A stretch of DNA of 64,000 bases from Pisolithus tinctorius. Lineage: Eukaryota > Basidiomycota > Agaricomycetes > Boletales > Pisolithaceae. Position numbers and translations under genes: made by a program. Under the pieces are notes generated by a model, which saw only the letters and a list, made by a program, of their open reading frames with translations, ran no database searches and was not told the DNA's origin. Below, in pieces: positions 12,790 through 23,296 of this stretch; positions within the stretch are counted from its first letter, which is position 1, and each line of letters starts with the position of its first letter. The stretch spans positions 682,001-746,000 of the forward strand of contig JANFAH010000031.1 of NCBI GenBank assembly GCA_024663395.1, read 5' to 3'.

Positions 12790-15112
12790 TGGACTCACAG
12801 GTTTGATACCCTCCTTCATTCTTTGTCTCATCTGTTGGATGACATATTCCAATGTCTAATTAGCATGGTGAGAGAAGTTGGCTATTTTCATGCTCATCTT
12901 TCTACTCAATGCAATCATTATCTTTTATATCATCAAGTTTGGGCAGTTCCTGTGTCCAAATTATGACAAGGTGTGGGATTCAACAAGGCTGCTGAGCATA
13001 CTGGCAACAATGATTGGTGGGTCTCAATCCAAGGATGGGTCTATGACATGTTGAACTTCATCCATGGAGACCATAGCAATATCTCTGGTATCACAAGCAA
13101 TGTGCAGATTAACCTTGACTTACCAGTTGGACAGGATCTCATGGATTACTTCCTGACAAAAACTAAGTAGAAAATAGCTCAGCCACTGCCTGAGTATGGG
13201 CAAGATGACTGAGGGGTTTTGTAAGTGAGAGAAGTGAAGTATATATATGTGAAAATGAACTCATAAGAACAAGGGACAAGGGGTAAGAAATGATACTAGT
13301 GGTGAGACATAACCTGCCAAAAAATAGAAGCATGGGAAAAAGGCCAGTTTGTCTAAGGCTCATCTAAGGTTCATCAGAGGTTCATCCACTGGCCACTTAT
13401 GTAACCTTGTCACTTGTTGACACTTCCCTCCTCCATTGGTGCTGGCATGTAACAGCTTGGTCACTGAAGGATCACTCGAGTTGACATATAAGAACTTTAC
13501 AGCTACAGTTCCAACTGCATTGCATAATTCCAGAGCAACCCAGTCAGCTTTAAGCACTGCATTGGACAATGCAGATTAGTATGCAGCCACATTTTTACTG
13601 AAGATCAAGCAGTACATGCAAGGTGCACTTGTATGGGACACAAATGAGACTCAGATGGGTGATTGGAACATCCAATGGTATGTTCCACACATTATTTTTG
13701 TTTATGGATTTGACACTTCACCACCTTGACACTGTAGGATATGGGCTATTTGGGAAGGTGGCATCTACAATCTCATGGACTATGTCAATACTGTGTCAAT
13801 CAACCAAGGCACTATGAATGTGTATCAGTTTTTGAACATGGTTATCACAGACATCTTCAAGCAATGAGCCAGTCAGGATATAACCTTGAGCCTCAACAAC
13901 AACCTGGCTACACTGGACTCATCAACTGTTTCTTCAAACATGAGCTGTATCCAGAATGCATTCTACCTCAGCCAGATGGATTTCCCAAAGACAGCACAGT
14001 GCCAAGTCCAAAACTACATGTTGGTCTTCACAAGTATCATTTGCACATCCATCATGTTGAAATGTGAGTTAGAGGTGTCCTTTGTCTTGTAGGACTGTGT
14101 ATTCTCCTTTCTGCTCTTCAGCTCAGCCCTGTTCAGTGTAGACAGAGATTAAATGACTAGCCAACATCTGAAGCCATCCCTAGTACAAGATGGAGTGTCT
14201 AAAATGGCCAGCAGGAATGGTAGACTGCTGGGGGGTCAATGACCCACAGGGGGCCCTACTTAGTCATTAAACCTTGTTAGAATAGTGCAACATAGGACAG
14301 AAACATCCTCAAGCACTTTTAATACAGAATCAAAAAAAAAGCTCAGCCCTAAACACCATCCAGAACTGCAAGATAAGTTCATGCTCTGTCAAATCCCATG
14401 TTATACTGAAGGCAAAGACTGCCTTCAACACACCATCAATTCCCTTGCAGCTGTGAACTACAACAATAAATGCAATCTTCTCTTTATTATCTGTGATGGA
14501 AACATCACCAACAGCAGTAATGACAGGACTATCCCCTGTATCATTCTCAACATCCTTGGCATTGACCCAAAAGTCGATCCAGGGCCTCTGATGTTCTGAT
14601 CCATTGGAGAAGGTTCCAAGCAACTCAATTATGGAAAGGTATACTCTGGTTTGTATGAGTCCAAGGGTTATGTTGTCCCATGAGTGCACTCTTCACTTCT
14701 TGCATCAGTGTAGTCACTGCAACAATGAGTTTCAGGTATATGGTTGTAGTAAAAGTTGGGAAACTGACAGAGCATTCCAAGCCTGGAAACCATCACAAAC
14801 ATGATAGTCAGGTTCTCTTGATGCAGTTCCTCAATTGTGTTCATTTCAATGCTCTGATGTCACCATTGGAACTGGAGATGTACCACCAGATGAGGAATGT
14901 CATTGGGATCAATCCTGCATTCTACAAATACATATTCACAGTTGATGTGGATACCATATGCCTGTTCTTGTGGGTTGATCCATTAGAAGCTAATGTCCAT
15001 TTCAGCAAGTAATGCCAGATTTGCTGGATCATTTGGTAGCATCTGCTGTAGATGATTCCAGTGTTATTGGTATCTGCAGAGAGACAAAGTTAACAAATGA
15101 AGAGGGTCTGGT
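12790..15112 (+). pseudogene. Decayed chitin synthase (class V-like, cytochrome b5-like domain)
   Basis: Fragments in the order of a fungal family-2 chitin synthase, spread over several frames with stops and gaps. These are a membrane segment with ...EKLAIF..NAIIIFYI..FGQFLCPN (about 12870-12970), a cytochrome b5-like piece (GNNDWWVSIQGWVYD, about 13000-13060), SSNMSCIQNAFYLSQMDF-like linker (about 13930-13990), CYTEGKDCLQHTINSLAAV and LLFIICDGN (14398-14510), then [15 protein letters not shown] and FTVDVDT (about 14866-14960), and finally IGICRETKLTNEEG (to about 15108). The sequence stops before the QRRRW region. Stops fall where the family has Arg (W-stop-EKL; FKQ-stop), as expected from CGA to TGA. 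It faces the RdRP tail to tail. Confidence 0.85.
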
Positions 15113-15530
15113 TGTGTCTGGAATTCTCATGTTACATATGTAGTTCCTTTTTTATAGAAGATAATAATGCATGGGGTGAGTGCAAGCCAGGTAGAATTGA
15201 ACAACTTAAATTTAGATTAGGGAAAATGTGGTCCTTGTTTGGTTTAAACCTGCTTGATCACATACCTATGCAGCATGGCCTGTAGTGTGCATATTGGCAA
15301 TGTTGGGATATGCCCTACTACAAGCATTGTTTAGCTTTTTGGGTAACATGAACAACAAGAATATATTACACTGGGATTTGCTTGAAAACATGCATGATAA
15401 AATGGGTTCTGTTCCTTTAATCTACTTCAGCAAAGAAAGTTGTAAAATGCTTGCAGTGAACCTCTAAGTTTAGCTAATATAGTCCAGTAGTCTACCAAAA
15501 AATACATTATTTTTGTATGGATGTGGCTAT

Positions 15531-18500
15531 TCAAGAGATGGATTGGGTGACTTTTTTTGGAATGGTCATGGATTCAGCAAACAGGTGTGTGAAAGGCACA
15601 CTACCTGATGCCTGTGCTTTAATGCTGCATAAATCTTTGAATGCAACAGAAAAGGCAAAATTGGCTGATTTGAGTGCAGCAAAGGAAGCTTTAATAATGC
15701 ACACATCCCTATCTGAGAATGCTTGGAATTCTCTAAAGGCTGGCTTCTGAAAAAATCTACAAGCCACTTCAGTGTAGGGATCACTGGATGAACTTGACTT
15801 GGATTCCTCCTTTGCATCCTTTTCAGCAGCAACAACCCTCTTATAGGCATCCAACACTCCCAGCACATGCATTTCAATATCCTCCAGGTTGGTGGAAAAT
15901 ACTGTGAGATTTGCTGCCCTGGCCTGATCAGCCTTAGTTCTAGCAGCTTTCCAGGGGCCAGCCAAGTCTTCATCAACCTCCTCATCCTGCTGGTTATCCC
16001 AATGCTGCTGATACTCCTTGAGATGTTTTTGTTTCAGAGCATGCCCATATTCAACCAAGGCATCCAAGATGAAAGGTGGTTTTTCTCTCTTAACCACACT
16101 TGACTCTCCCTTGTTTCCCCCCAAGGTGTGGACATACCATGGCTTGTCTGAACCCCAAGTTTTCCTGTCTCTAGAAAACACAGTGCCCTTGACTCTGAGA
16201 CCTGTTTTGCTGGAATCAAGGCAAGTGGTGAACCTGGTTTCTCAATTAGTCTTGTTCCATAAATTGAATTCTCCACATACATATATGCTAGTTTTATTGC
16301 CTCTTGACTGGCATACCCCTTTGTATAAACTGCCAGGTCATGGAATTTTGAGTACAAGCCAACTTTTGTTTCTGCCAGGCCCAAGAGGAGAACCTTCTGC
16401 AAGGCTTGCTGTGCCTCTTTGAGTGACAAGCCAGAAATCCTCTTGTCAAAATCTTTGACATGTTCTACCTCTCTTTCAAAAGCCTCTCTGACACCCTTGG
16501 GCTCCTCACAGCGGGAAGAGGTCTTGAAATTATCCACAAGTTCTCTGCACCAAGTGAGCATGACTGTGTCTAAAGAGTTCCAGCTTAGTGTGCAATTTTA
16601 CTATACCCAGCATATTAAAACACACCTCCATCATAATCTAAACACTTTGATTAAACATCTGATGACCTTCCAAAAATACCATGAACTTACCTCCTCCCCC
16701 AAGGTAACTTGCAAGAGTGAACTTCCCTCTGACAGGGAACATGATGACATTAAAATAGTTGCTCAGCTTTGGATGACTGATTGCAGTGACCTGAGGGGCT
16801 ATACTATTTCACAAGGTCATGCATGCATAATCATTCATACCTTTTGAATATCTGATGGTAACCTTGTTGGATTTCTTGAGACCTATGGAATTTTTCAGTA
16901 AGGCCATGATTCTTACATTGTAAACTTACCAAAACAGGTCCAATTATAGTGTCTTGTTGAGCACCAGTGACTGGATCAATAAATGGCTCTGAAGAACGAA
17001 AGTGAACTTCATTCTCATTCAAGACACCATATGGGTCTGTTATACTACCATCAGTACAAAAACCCATACAGTGAGAATGAAATATCTATACCTGGTACAA
17101 CATATGCTTCAATTGACTCAGTCACTGGGATGTGAAACCTTTGCACATAGTTGTCAAGCAATTTTGTTAGGACTACCTCCAGTTTTCTGAACAACAGCTT
17201 CAGCTTTGCTGGATGGAAGCCAGCTTGGAGTAGTTCCAGGGTTGTCTCATATAGGCCAAGTGGCTGGCCTGAAAACAGTGTCCTCCCCACAAATTTCTGC
17301 ATTGGAACCTTCCCCAATTCATAAACTTGCTCCTCATCCATCTCCATCTTCTCCACATCACCCTCATCCTCATCCAGCTGCTCCTGGTTGTCCCATGGTC
17401 TTAGCCTCCCTATACCCAGTGCACGTGCTTCCCCTGCAGTCCTTCTTTGAATACGACTGATAACAACATGCCCTGCTTTTTCCACTGCCCTCCAGACCCT
17501 AAGCATAGATTCAGGCCTCCCCCAATCAATCAGCTCTTTTACCTCCTCATGGAGGCCATGAGCCATGAGTTTCTTGATTACCTCATGGGGAACCTTGTTG
17601 TGAGTAAGATTGACCAGAGTCTGGGCTGATAATTGACATGGCCCAGTTACCCTTGAAGGAGCCAACAACTCAAACATTCTTTGGGACTCAGGGAGTGGTT
17701 TGGGAAGGGAGATCTTATTTTGTGACCTCCGAATCCAAATTTTACACCTTCCATCAGCAACCTGCTCCTCAGGGTCTGGATGAAGCATCCACATACCCTT
17801 TGCCCCTCCAATTCTACCCTGTACAGCAGTTGGTCTACTGCTATATCCCATCCTCCTCATGATCTGAGTCAGACCAGCCCCATTCATCCACCCACACCCA
17901 TCAGTGTAAGTTTTCTCAGCTGGGGCTTTTCCACCACCCCAGTCAGCAGGAGTCACATCTTAAGACACCCAGCCTTATCAATTGAAGCTCAAGAACATTG
18001 TGGACAATGACTTACATTCATCATCAATAAAACATATGTTTTCTTCTTCAAAGACAATTGTGGGGACAGAAGTGGACAAACCTAATGCCCAACGAGCAGA
18101 CCATTTACTAATTGGCTGTGTTGAACATGAGCATACGACAAATGTGCAGAGCAGTTCACCATACCTGATGGCTATTCAGCTTGAAGGGGTTGTGCCAGTT
18201 TATGAAGTCCATGAAGGGCAACCTGTAATGGTCACCATCCTGGGGATTGCACTGGTGCCCAAAACCTTGATTGATCTCCACCATATAGACCCCACCCTCC
18301 TTTGCATGGAATGGAAGGAAAACTCGACCACAAAGGATGAATTTGTGACATCCAAAGAATCTCCGTACCTCATCCCCCTGTTGGTAAAGGAAACTGTCAG
18401 GAACCCTGACCTGAAGGATTCGCCGTGATCCCAGAAACCGTGCAAAGCGGTGGGAGCGCCTAATCTCGGGCCTTTCGAGCTGAATGTAGAAGGACCCTTT

Positions 18501-19249
18501 ACTCCTTGCCTCCTTTAGCCTCGCAACCTGCTGTATTCTTCCCCCATACCATCCATCCTTCCCATGCCACGGACCCATCCCTCCCAGCCCGCGCCCCTTG
18601 TTCTCCAGGATGGCAGCTTGCTCACGATCGTACTCCACCCTAAGATGAACTGGTGAGATACGGTCTCTCAACCAAAACACTCATACCCTACGTACCACAC
18701 CTCCATGGCTTCCGCAGATGCATTTGTCCGCTTTCCGGTCATGACATCAGAGACCCGAGGTGCAGTTTCAGCATTAGTGCCGCACAACTGATCCACGCGC
18801 TCTCCGGTTACATCGGACCAAAGCCACGAACCATTTGTAACACCGCGAGCCAGCTCAAAAATAGTCCCCCACGGAACTCGCTTCCTGTCAAGTAGAGATT
18901 GTATATGCTGGTCGTGGGCGATGATATAGGGGTCTAGGGTGTCAGCGTCTAAGGTCTGACTGGCCGGAGACGACCCTGCGCACGCGACCCCGGATCCCGT
19001 CCTCCGGACTTTGGTGGGATTAATCGAAAAGGACTCGGCGTGTGTAATAGGACGTTTCACGCCTACGTTCCTCACATCAGACGGCCAAGAAGGACGCTGG
19101 GGACTCTCGAGACGGAGGTTGTTCGCCATTTGAACGTCAATCGAGGAAGAGGTACTAGAGGATCTTGACGATCCGGGGGCTGATTGGGAGCCGTGATCTA
19201 TCGTAGGCAGGGGATAGTCAAAAAGAAATAGAGAGCAAACGTGAGCCAT
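15531..19249 (-). CDS. RNA-dependent RNA polymerase (RNAi / quelling pathway)
   Basis: Eukaryotic RdRP family (QDE-1/RDR type) that makes double-stranded RNA for Dicer. Exons: 15531-16233, 16281-16569, 16626-16637, 16691-16790, 16841-16882, 16930-17036, 17092-17958, 18016-18115, 18165-18639, 18696-19249. They sum to 3249 nt, exactly 1083 codons. Conserved blocks: SRRILQVRVPD, FILCGRVFLPFHAKEGGVYM, TYTDGCGWMNGAGL, IGGAKGMW, VSRNPTRLPSDIQK, FPVRGKFTLASYLGGG, then the catalytic DYDGD, then TVMLTWCRELV, and a C-terminal helical region. The catalytic aspartates lie on a 12-nt micro-exon. Frame and motifs are intact, so the gene looks functional although everything 3' of about 18420 lacks CpG. The start may instead be the ATG at 19129 (MANNLRL), or further up near 19383 through another intron. 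Confidence 0.93.
16626..16637 (-). other. 12-nt micro-exon encoding the RdRP catalytic motif
   Basis: Flanked by TTTAG upstream (intron 16638-16690, 53 nt, starting GTAAGT) and GTGTGT downstream (intron 16570-16625, 56 nt, ending TTTAG). The preceding exon ends with one base (G) of a codon. The 12 nt supply Tyr-Asp-Gly plus the flanking bases of two Asp codons, giving GGG-DYDGD-TVML. Skipping it keeps the frame but deletes four residues including catalytic Asp, so inclusion is required for activity. Confidence 0.85.
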
Positions 19250-19766
19250 ACCAGAGACTTGACTTGCCAGATAGATTTGAACAACGTCCTCTTCAGGGTA
19301 TGCGTCGTCGTCGTCGTCCTATCCCAAACGTCAGATGTATTAAAAGAAGTTGGGGTTTTTTCACGCACGAAACTGATAGGCATGTCGCCGACAAGTATTG
19401 TAATGGTGCGAGACTTTGGTTGATGCGTTTATCGATGGTGGTGGTTCAACGTTCAACGTGGGCCCAGTCTCAGGATCAAACCGTCGCGCCTCGAGGCTAA
19501 CACCGGAAGTGACTGACACGCTCGAAGGTACAGTAGAAGCCGCCTTAGCACGTGCACTTCCTTTGGGTAGTCTCGCAGTCTCTCCTTACGATGCCAAAGG
19601 AAATCACACGTCTATGCTTTCCAGAAAAATGCTCAAATATCGTTGCACAGCTGCCCAGGTATTGGTAACATAGTCCAGTGCGAAAGAAAAAAAAAATCAT
19701 TAGCACATCATTACAAAAGATCTTACACTCCGCGTATACAATAATAAGGCGAACGCAGTGTACGTT
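19250..19766. other. Intergenic / possible RdRP 5' exon
   Basis: An open minus-strand frame from an ATG at 19383 (MPISFVREKTP...) lies just upstream of the RdRP and could be a 5' exon, but I find no intron that joins the phases. The rest, to the U1A stop codon, shows nothing recognisable. Confidence 0.35.
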
Positions 19767-20881
19767 CTACTTGCGGGCGAAGGTAATCTGCAATACTCTG
19801 TTAGGTGATCCTCGTCTGGCTGACGTGCATTACATACCTTAATTTTGTTCTCTCCGTCCAGCTTGTAGTTGTGCAATGCATCTTTCGCGACACTTGCGCT
19901 TGCCTCGTCCACATATTCCACGAAAGCGATATCTTTCTTTGTTGGAATGAGCCGAACTTCGTACAAGTTGGGATACCTTGGCATCCCACCAGTCAGTGCG
20001 CAAATCGAGCAAAACCAGGGCGGACGCACTGAGAAAATAATGCCATAAGTTGGTCCTTTGTAACGTTTTCGGGAAGGTTTTGCAGGAAAAGGATCTTGTT
20101 CGGTGGTAGGTACTCGTCTGGCATTTGGACGGCAGGACGCTTGGGCGCCGGAATTGCGGAGACACCAGCCACTTTGAAAGACAGTTAGGCTATGGACTTG
20201 GAACACAAAAACAACGTACGTCCTGCTGCTGCCAGTCTCTTGCTGCGCAGTTTTTGCTTCAGAGGGTTGGTATAGCGGGTAAGTTCTAGAGTGCGGGAAA
20301 AGATTTGAATTGAAATGGCACAGCGTTGAATTGGACACATACTCTTATGCTCGCTTCTCCTGCTTTTATGCACTTCGAGGTTCTGAGGGGCTAGGCGTTT
20401 GACGACAGCATCTGAGCGCGTTCTCGCAACCGAGATTTGCTGAGGCCAGTCAACAACGTATCAATGCATAAAACAAGAAGACATACCATCGGTTTCGAAT
20501 ACAGAGGAAAACCTCGGACTTCTTTCAAGGCTTTCGCTGCTACCTCGGGCGAAGCAAACGAGACGAATGCTTGGCCGCGCATCCGGAGGTTACCATGAGC
20601 AACGACATCGAGGACTTCACCATATGACTTGAAAAGACCTCGTAGCGACGCCTTCAGTACTACGCGCCACAGGCTAGGTGGTCAGAGACAGTGCGAGAGC
20701 CAGGGATCAGCGGAGGACGCGTACCATCGATTCCGACCTTTTCATTCAAGTTTTGAATGTACAAAGTTTCGCAGGCAACCTCTGGTTGAGCTGGAGTGGA
20801 AACGTCACTCTGGCCTGGTACTGCAGGAGGGATATTTGGCACGGGTGTCCCTGTGATTGAGGTGGTCTGTGCGTCGGCCAT
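19767..20881 (-). CDS. U1 snRNP A / U2 snRNP B''-like splicing factor (two RRMs)
   Basis: SNF-family spliceosomal protein that binds U1 and/or U2 snRNA stem-loops in the nucleus. RRM1: RNP2 LYIQNL in the first exon, continuing after an intron (~20660-20740) into LKASLRGLFKSYGEVLDVV and RNP1 RGQAFVSF. The linker includes NPLKQKLRSKRLAAAG. RRM2: ILFLQNLPENV (RNP2) and KDIAFVEYV (RNP1), then KLDGENKIKITFARK and the stop at 19767-19769, the classical U1A/U2B'' C-terminus. Several short introns interrupt it. The ATG at 20881 (MADAQTTS) lies 140 bp from the divergent start of the LysM gene, so the two probably share a promoter region. Sequence alone does not decide between U1A and U2B''; fungi often have a single protein for both. 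Confidence 0.9.
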
Positions 20882-21021
20882 GGCAGTCGAGACAAATCGT
20901 CGTTGTTTACGCTTGCTTGGTCCCTGCCGTCTTCATATATCCATGCACTTCCATTTCTGTCAACTAACTTATTGGACTGCAGACTCCGGTGACTGGCTGG
21001 ACTCTGCACTGGACTCTGATC

Positions 21022-21768
21022 ATGGGGCGCTGGACGCAGTACGATGAGGTTTGTCTTCATAAGGGCTTTCTTCCTTGTTGTTAACGGAAGCACGCAGGAT
21101 AGCTACAGACTACCTGAGGGAGTAGAGCGGATAGGATACGACAGCGACACTGGGCGGTACTATTTTCGTGATAACGACGGTCTTCTCTATAAAGGCCCTG
21201 AGGGGTCTGAATTTGGTGAACTCGTCCAAGGTAACGTCTTTTCAACTCTTTGACAGCGACAAGGGCCAACGTATTGGAAAGTCTCCGAGTTGCCTGTCGC
21301 CGTTGCACCCCAAGTCGACGACGACCACGATGATCTCGAAGCAGCGCCTACCCAACGGAATGGCTATCGCCAACTTGCAATAGATGAGGTTGGTCAGCCA
21401 TTGTTGTTGGAGTTGACGAGTTGGTGACACTAGTTCTCTAGCACGGTTCACGTCATACCCTCCGAGGCGGCTCTTACCGCACACTATTTCCCTTTTTCCT
21501 TGTCGTCTCTGTCGTGTTGCTCCTTGTGTGGCGTCTTGTTTTACTCCCTACCCGTGTTGCACCGGCTCCCTGCCCAAGTACAACAATATCATATATCGTC
21601 CAATCCGGTGACACCTGTTACGACATCGCTCGCAGCCACAATACGACTTTGGACAAACTCCTTATTGTCAACCCGCAGATTGTTTGCAGCAAGTTGATGC
21701 CGGGGGACAGGGTCTGTGTGCCAGACGAAGGTTCATCCATTAGCAGGCGTTTCGGTGGACGCGTTTGA
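21022..21768 (+). CDS. Membrane-anchored LysM protein
   Basis: Exons 21022-21048, 21098-21230, 21264-21388 and 21442-21768 give 612 nt (203 aa) in consistent phase, although the second intron is only 33 nt. The N-terminus MGRWTQYDE continues into RLPEGVERIGYDSDTGRYYF, a short WW-like module common in basidiomycete LysM proteins. A hydrophobic segment (FPFFLVVSVVLLLVWRLVLL) predicts one transmembrane helix. The C-terminal LysM domain (YIVQSGDTCYDIARSHN...LLIVNPQIVCSKLMPGDRVCV) should bind GlcNAc polymers. The topology would put LysM outside or in the lumen and the WW-like part in the cytosol, without a cleaved signal peptide. Role in wall binding or chitin perception is inferred from the domain. 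Confidence 0.85.
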
Positions 21769-22023
21769 GTGTGACTTTGATGATATCTTGGACTCGAGCA
21801 TTTGTATGATACTATCTGCATTTCCATTTTGCACCTATCTGGGACGTGTGTAACTCGGCTTTACGATTGGTGTCCACAAGAGTCCGCAGTATGAAGTGAT
21901 GACGTCAGACGGTAGCTTTGCACAGCCACAGTGGCATGTTCAAGTTGAGACAATTTACAACTTGATGACTTTCCCTCCCATTCACTCTCCTGCACGACCT
22001 CTCACGACTCACGATAAACCGAC

Positions 22024-22787
22024 ATGGCCTTTGGCGATCATTTTCGGAGAGGATTCCCATGTAAGCTCTTTCCCTACTTTGCCATCCAACAAGTGGCTGA
22101 CAGCAGCACCACAGTCGTACTTGGGTTGATCATCTTCTTCAGTATTATTCAAGTGAGTCCCCTTCGTTGCCTCTGTCAGTGACAGATATGTTTATGGGTT
22201 TCCTCCAGCTTGCTATTTCCGCATGGCTTACATCCCGATTCAATGCACGCCATGACTATTTCAATATTTCTGAACGAGATCGCACTCGGTTCATTCTCTT
22301 CGCATCGATATGGACAATTGTTTTGTCTTCATGTTACCTCTTGCTCTTCTTTACATCCCAATCCAGCGTGTTGAGCAGTGTATTGTCCCTTGTGATCTTG
22401 TAAGTTCAGTCGTGTAGGTTCCCATGCAAATTAACTGACTTGTCCATATAGCTTGGTCCTCACGTGGATATTCTGGACTGCTGGAGCAGCCAGCATCACA
22501 GCCTCGCTTGGCGGGGGGCTTAACTGCAGGCGAGTTCTAGTAGTGCACGTCTTTACGTCAACTGCTAACTCTTACGCAGCAACACCGTATTCGTATATTG
22601 TGGCCAGCTAAACGCAATGGAGGCGTTCGCCTGGATTCTATGGTGCGTTCATGCGACAGATTATCAAAACAATGCTAATATCCATCTTGACAGGATTCTT
22701 ACTACATTCCTTCTCATCGTCGTGGCTATCCGTGGGATACTTTCTGCACGACGTGGTGATGGTTTCCGAGGACAACTTTTCGCTTAA
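22024..22787 (+). CDS. MARVEL-like four-helix membrane protein
   Basis: Small integral membrane protein of about 166 aa with four hydrophobic segments, matching the fungal MARVEL-domain pattern (membrane apposition or sorting). Exons 22024-22060, 22115-22152, 22209-22399, 22452-22529, 22580-22642 and 22694-22787 total 501 nt in frame. Helices: VLGLIIFFSIIQLAISAW, FILFASIWTIVLSSCYLLLF plus VLSLVIFLVLTWIFWTAG, then AFAWILWILTTFLLIVVA. The fourth intron begins with GCGAGT rather than GT, so it appears to be a GC-AG intron; the frame closes only this way. No specific partner can be named. Confidence 0.75.
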
Positions 22788-23296
22788 CGCGCTTGAATAG
22801 TGCGTTATCTTTGTCACCTCTACTTTCCGTATTGATGCGATCCCCTCTACCTCTACAGACGAAATTGCGACGCCCTTCCTTGTATCCATCTATATTCGAT
22901 GTATCGTACACGCTTTTAACATAGTACGATTCTTGACTTATGCTCATGGACATACATATTCTTATCCCAGTCCCGTATGTACTTGATATGCTGTTAGCTA
23001 TACAGAGCAGCAAGACGTACATTGTTAACAGTGCTCTGTCACGTTACTGGGAATAGGTAGGGCATTCCATGAACATGGTAAACGTTCGTCTGGCTTGTTC
23101 GGGCTGGTTGAAATTAGGCTTGTGAAGTTACGTAATCACGGTAGGGAAACTCCTGAATTTCCCAATGCGAAAGTAGAATGTAGCGCAAATGTAGCGACAT
23201 GAAGGAACGATTACCCGGATATGTAAGGTATTGGATCGAATGGTTTAAGACTGCAACTCCAGCATCTCTTTCCCAAGGATTCCTATAGTATGGTCT

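Noticed and set aside
15531..16561. Idea that the CpG-poor RdRP 3' part is a pseudogene
   Set aside because: All exons join in phase with conserved motifs to a normal C-terminus, so it is intact.
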